From an uncultured bacterium (GTDB lineage: Bacteria; Muiribacteriota; Ozemobacteria; Ozemobacterales; Ozemobacteraceae): a stretch of 44,153 nucleotides of DNA. The translations under genes were made by a program, and so were the position numbers. Position 1 is the stretch's first letter, and the number at the start of each line of letters is the position of its first letter. The stretch is from the NCBI GenBank assembly GCA_900317935.1, contig ONIU01000011.1, positions 1 through 44,153 of the forward strand. The letters are read 5' to 3'. Below are positions 41,620 through 44,153 of this stretch, one piece after another. Below the pieces are notes generated by a model, which searched no databases, was not told the DNA's origin, and was given only the letters and a program-made list of their open reading frames with translations.

Positions 41620-42641
41620 TATTTGCTACCTCCTTCAAAACTTTCTAAGGGCAATAAAGGAGTAATTCCTGACTTTGAAGTTTCACTATCTACTATAATA
41701 ATATCTTTCATTTTCGGATAAATTCTTTCCATTGTTTCCAAATACATTCTTGTTCTTGTAACTTCTCGATATTTTTTATACTCATTTAAAAGAGCGAGGA
41801 AACGATTAGCCTCACCCTGAGCTATATTAACTCTTTCCATTGCATAACCTTCAGCTTTTTGAATAGAACTTTTAGCTTCCCCTCTAGCTTTTGGAACCTG
41901 ATTATTATACTGTTCCTTAGCATTCTGAATCATACTTTCTTTTTGCTGTTCTGCTTCGTTAACAGCGTTGAAAGCAGCTTTAACCTTCTGAGGCGGGTTA
42001 ACATCCTGGAATTTAAATGTTTCTATCTTTACGCCAATATCAAGCTTTTTTAAAGTTTTTTGCATTTCCAACTGAATAGCATTAGCAAGACTAGCTCTTT
42101 CAGTGGTAAGAACATCTGTAACATTGGCATTTCCTATTATTTTTCTAGTAACTGCTTCAGAAATATCTCTAATAGTAGATACAGGGTCTTTAATGCTAAA
42201 CAAAAACTTAACCGGGTCTTCTACCTTATATTGAACAATCCATTCTATTTCACTAACATTCAAGTCACCAGTAAGAATCAGAGATTCATCTAATCTGCTT
42301 CTATTATCATAAGTTGTTCTGCCGGAAGAAGAATTGCTGGTTTTAAAACCGAATTCTTCTTTAAAAATACGTTCCGTTTTCACTTTTAATATAGTATCTA
42401 TTCCAAAAGGAATTTTAAAATGAAGTCCTGAACCTTCTATTGCCTGATACTTACCTAATCTCAGAACCACAGCTTTTTCTTCAGGTTCAACAGTATAATA
42501 ACAAGAAGATAAAGATGCCAAAACGAAAATAAAAACGCCCACAATGCAAATTATAGGTATAACCTTTTTTACGCCAACCTTGATTTCTCCAAGGTCAGGA
42601 GTAACTATTTCTGTATTTTTATCAAAATCAACTTTCTTCAT
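41619..42641 (-). CDS. hflK: SPFH membrane protease regulator HflK
   Basis: The 340-residue protein has a membrane segment (about 30-50), YYTVEPEEKAVVLRLGKYQAIEGSGLHFKIPFGIDTI, NVSEIEWIVQYKVEDPVKFLF, and a coiled-coil part with the HflK-typical VNPPQKVKAAFNAVNEAEQQKESMIQNAKEQYNNQVPKARGEA and NRFLALLNEYKKYREVTRTRMYLETME. It partners HflC in the FtsH-regulating complex. It is the first gene of the operon, behind a good sigma-70 promoter. The long Gly-rich N-terminus of enterobacterial HflK is missing, so the protein is shorter. Confidence 0.95.
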   Translation of the reverse strand: MKKVDFDKNTEIVTPDLGEIKVGVKKVIPIICIVGVFIFVLASLSSCYYTVEPEEKAVVLRLGKYQAIEGSGLHFKIPFGIDTILKVKTERIFKEEFGFKTSNSSSGRTTYDNRSRLDESLILTGDLNVSEIEWIVQYKVEDPVKFLFSIKDPVSTIRDISEAVTRKIIGNANVTDVLTTERASLANAIQLEMQKTLKKLDIGVKIETFKFQDVNPPQKVKAAFNAVNEAEQQKESMIQNAKEQYNNQVPKARGEAKSSIQKAEGYAMERVNIAQGEANRFLALLNEYKKYREVTRTRMYLETMERIYPKMKDIIIVDSETSKSGITPLLPLESFEGGSK

Positions 42642-42675
42642 AAAAACTCCAAAAGTGCTGTTTCAAATTTCATGA

Positions 42676-42704
42676 ATTATACCAAATACAAAATTCTTTG
42701 TAAA
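42676..42704 (-). promoter_or_regulatory. Sigma-70 promoter of hflK-hflC
   Basis: On the minus strand TTTACA (42699-42704), 17 bases, then a perfect TATAAT (42676-42681). The start codon is at 42641, giving a leader of about 28 bases. Confidence 0.75.
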
Positions 42705-42760
42705 AAAAATAATAAGTATTCTTTATATAATACAAAATATAACAAATATTTTTTGGGGTC

Positions 42761-42789
42761 TTGTACGTCAAAAAACAATATGATATTAA
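42761..42789 (+). promoter_or_regulatory. Promoter candidate of xerC
   Basis: TTGTAC (42761-42766), 17 bases, then TATTAA (42784-42789) preceded by TGA. The chosen xerC start lies at 42854, so the leader would be about 58 bases. Confidence 0.5.
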
Positions 42790-42853
42790 TAAAAGGTGCC
42801 ATCAAAATTATTATAAAAGTGCTTAATCTGCTGAATTAATATTGGAGTCTATC

Positions 42854-43837
42854 TTGGTTATTAAAGAGCTTATTGAAGAGTATTTAGCTTCCTTGGAAAA
42901 AGAACGCAATCTTTCTTTACAAACAATCAGAGGATATAAAAATGACCTCAATTTCTTTGAAAAATGGCTGAGCAATAATAATATCACTGAAATAAGCAAA
43001 GCAGAATCCTTAACTCCAACGCAAATAAGAGGTTTTTGGGCTGGCAGAAGAAAAGGTGGCTTATGTTCTTCAAGTATGAGAAGAGGGCAATCAGCATTAA
43101 GAGGATTATTTAAGTATGCAATTCGTCATGGTCTAGCCAATAAAAATCCGGTTGATTTAATGGATTCTCCTAAAGTGCAAAGACCTTTACCAAAGGCTTT
43201 AAGCCAGGATGATGTGAACATGCTACTCAATTCTCCAGACACATCAAACCTTCTCGGCATGCGTGACAAAGCAATTCTAGAACTATTATACGGCAGCGGA
43301 TTGCGTGTATCAGAAGTATCTAACCTTACTTCCGAAGACATAAATCTTGAAGCTCAGCTTTTAACAGTTAGAGAAGGGAAAGGCGGGAAAGACAGAGTTG
43401 TACCTCTTACCCCCATATCCTGCAATGCAATCTCTTTATATATCAACAATCGTTTTTCTACCAAACCTGAATGGCGTGAAGAAAAACATATTTTTCTAAA
43501 TCATTTAGGAACTCCTCTAACAACTAGAAGCATTGCAAGATTAGTAGATAAATATGCACGGCGTCTTGCGATGATGATGAACATAACTCCTCATCAATTC
43601 AGACACAGCTTCGCAACACACCTGCTCAATAACGGAGCAGACATAAGAGCAGTTCAGGAGATGCTGGGGCACGCAAGTCTTTCTACTACGCAAATTTATA
43701 CTCGTATCAGTAAAGAAAAATTGATGCAAACTTACAGGAACTGCCACCCAAGAGCAGGAGGTGTAGGGAGAAGGGAGAAGGGAGAAGGGAAGAGCGATAG
43801 AGCAATAGAGCGACAGAGCGTAGAGGATGTGCCCTAA
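42854..43837 (+). CDS. xerC: Tyrosine recombinase XerC/XerD with an added C-terminal tail
   Basis: The 327-residue recombinase has the N-terminal core-binding SAM-like domain (EEYLASLEKERNLSLQTIRGYKNDLNFFEKWL) and the catalytic domain with the full Arg-Lys-His-Arg-His-Tyr set: GLRVSEV, GKGGKDRVVPL, PHQFRHSFATHLL, MLGHASLSTTQIYTRI. Xer proteins resolve chromosome dimers at dif. I chose the TTG at 42854 because TTGGAG lies six bases upstream; another TTG at 42842 would add four residues. Family members normally end at or soon after HPRA (here ending 43756). This one runs 26 residues further (GGVGRREKGEGKSDRAIERQ and onward), because the low-complexity repeat has replaced the original stop region. 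Confidence 0.93.
   Translation: MVIKELIEEYLASLEKERNLSLQTIRGYKNDLNFFEKWLSNNNITEISKAESLTPTQIRGFWAGRRKGGLCSSSMRRGQSALRGLFKYAIRHGLANKNPVDLMDSPKVQRPLPKALSQDDVNMLLNSPDTSNLLGMRDKAILELLYGSGLRVSEVSNLTSEDINLEAQLLTVREGKGGKDRVVPLTPISCNAISLYINNRFSTKPEWREEKHIFLNHLGTPLTTRSIARLVDKYARRLAMMMNITPHQFRHSFATHLLNNGADIRAVQEMLGHASLSTTQIYTRISKEKLMQTYRNCHPRAGGVGRREKGEGKSDRAIERQSVEDVP
43757..43834. repeat. Purine-rich low-complexity repeat within the 3' end of xerC
   Basis: Three near-identical GGGAGAA units (about 43767-43790) are followed by GAGCGATAGAGCAATAGAGC-type units. It encodes the 26 extra C-terminal residues of XerC. The composition is unlike the rest of the gene. Confidence 0.75.
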
Positions 43838-43840
43838 AAG

Positions 43841-43890
43841 CCTCCACTTGAGGGGAGGTGGTTCCGTAGGAACCGGAAGGGTGACCTAGC
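43841..43890. repeat. Palindromic intergenic repeat element after xerC
   Basis: A hairpin with CCTCC/GGAGG arms (43841-43858) is followed by GGTTCC-GTA-GGAACC (43860-43874) and a GAAGGGTGACC word. It is GC-rich against an AT-rich background and resembles the same type of scattered palindromic repeat as at 2708-2765. Confidence 0.55.
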
Positions 43891-43904
43891 CACAGAAAAC
43901 TACA

Positions 43905-44045
43905 TTTAGCGATAGCGTAAAAGATAATTGAGAAATGAGAATTGAAAAATGAGAGATTAGGGTATAGGGAGAAGGGTGCAGGGCTTGAATCTTGTGTCTT
44001 ATATCTTCAAACTTAAAACTTCAAACTTATATCTTAAATCTTATA
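43905..44045. repeat. Low-complexity sequence of GAGAAATGAGAATTGAAAAA-type and CTTATATCTT-type words
   Basis: The stretch contains several overlapping quasi-repeats and, further on, repeated AACTTATATCTTAAATCTTA words. The first part is the reverse complement, in wording, of the stretch at 4066-4110. It fills most of the 281-base gap between xerC and the next gene; the rest holds the palindromic element and a promoter candidate. Confidence 0.65.
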
Positions 44046-44057
44046 TCTAAAAATAAT

Positions 44058-44085
44058 TAAAGTATGAACAGAAAACTGCCGATTC
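44058..44085 (+). promoter_or_regulatory. Sigma-28-type promoter before the last partial gene
   Basis: TAAAGTAT begins at 44058 and matches seven of eight bases of the enterobacterial -35 TAAAGTTT. Exactly 17 bases after TAAA comes CCGATTC (44079-44085), again in a CTGCCGAT context. A leader of about 27 bases with AAGGGAGA precedes the ATG at 44119. Confidence 0.65.
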
Positions 44086-44118
44086 TTATAGAAGAAAATA
44101 AAACAAGGGAGATAGAAA

Positions 44119-44153
44119 ATGTTTGAAAGACTTACAGGAACTGCAACTTTTAA
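44119..44153 (+). CDS. Start of a gene, possibly flagellar rod protein FlgB (cut by window edge)
   Basis: Only 11 full codons are visible (MFERLTGTATF). A strong ribosome site (AAGGGAGA) lies six to eight bases upstream, and the sigma-28-type promoter precedes it. The short N-terminus resembles that of some FlgB proteins (Met, a few charged or aromatic residues, then a TATF/K stretch), and xerC followed at some distance by flgB occurs in other genomes. HslV, also common after xerC, usually starts differently. The identity is a guess; that it is a gene start is fairly sure. Confidence 0.45.
   Translation, partial: MFERLTGTATF

Noticed and set aside
42854..43837. Integrase of a mobile island
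   Set aside because: The protein has the features of a housekeeping XerC/XerD, its neighbours are core genes, and no attachment-site repeats were seen.
43757..44045. CRISPR array
   Set aside because: The repeats are imprecise, overlap one another, vary in length and have no unique spacers of even size.

Overview
The window reads as the chromosome of an AT-rich, diderm, motile, probably anaerobic bacterium. A flagellar P-ring protein (FlgI) implies an outer membrane. The GGGtGRT/NifU-like pair is typical of anaerobes. SmpB, Rho, RpoD, AccA/AccD, LspA, Lgt, HflKC and XerC are chromosomal housekeeping genes. The many NHL-repeat, TPR and lipoprotein genes together with LuxC/LuxE homologues would fit a poorly cultivated lineage, but nothing here fixes the phylum. 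I see no rRNA, tRNA, CRISPR array or insertion sequence, and no gene-free stretch longer than about 300 bases.

Layout. 1-2592 (minus): a restriction endonuclease cut by the window edge, then a NifU-like scaffold gene and its GGGtGRT partner, whose 3' end is frameshifted by an exact 19-bp tandem duplication. 2881-11401 (plus): flgI, a TPR gene, a flgJ-type rod gene, rho, an M23 peptidase, a secreted TPR protein, smpB, an AMIN/Amidase_3 amidase and a GerMN lipoprotein-like gene, ending at a 25-bp perfect inverted repeat. 11472-11831 (minus): a type IV pilin. 11936-22752 (plus): a tightly packed run of NHL lipoprotein, mltG, periplasmic binding protein, second NHL protein, TPR lipoprotein, an 86-residue unknown, two radical-SAM-linked genes, rng and two unknown secreted proteins. 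22787-25647 (minus): accD-accA-rpoD. 25818-26921 (minus): a di-haem/FN3 lipoprotein. 27169-31302 (plus): lspA, two lgt paralogues, rluD, a pilin-like gene and an orphan HAMP protein. 31383-34832 (plus): a caspase-like protein, an M50 peptidase, a GAF-adenylate cyclase and a GIY-YIG protein. 34822-40593 (minus): a DUF1538 double transporter, a triple PII-like protein, LuxE and LuxC. 40687-42641 (minus): hflK-hflC. 42854-43837 (plus): xerC. From 44119: the start of a gene that may be flgB.

Themes. Envelope construction dominates: lipoprotein maturation enzymes, peptidoglycan hydrolases, pilins and many exported proteins. Three sites share one geometry, TAA(A/G)-N17-CCGAT, resembling sigma-28 flagellar promoters; they lie before flgI, before the caspase-like gene and before the last partial gene. 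The observations I rate highest are the 19-bp frameshifting duplication, a perfect terminator hairpin that contains the mltG start codon, the DUF1538-PII-LuxE-LuxC operon in which both Lux homologues seem to have lost catalytic motifs, the caspase-like gene behind a sigma-28-type promoter, and low-complexity repeats that have extended the XerC C-terminus.
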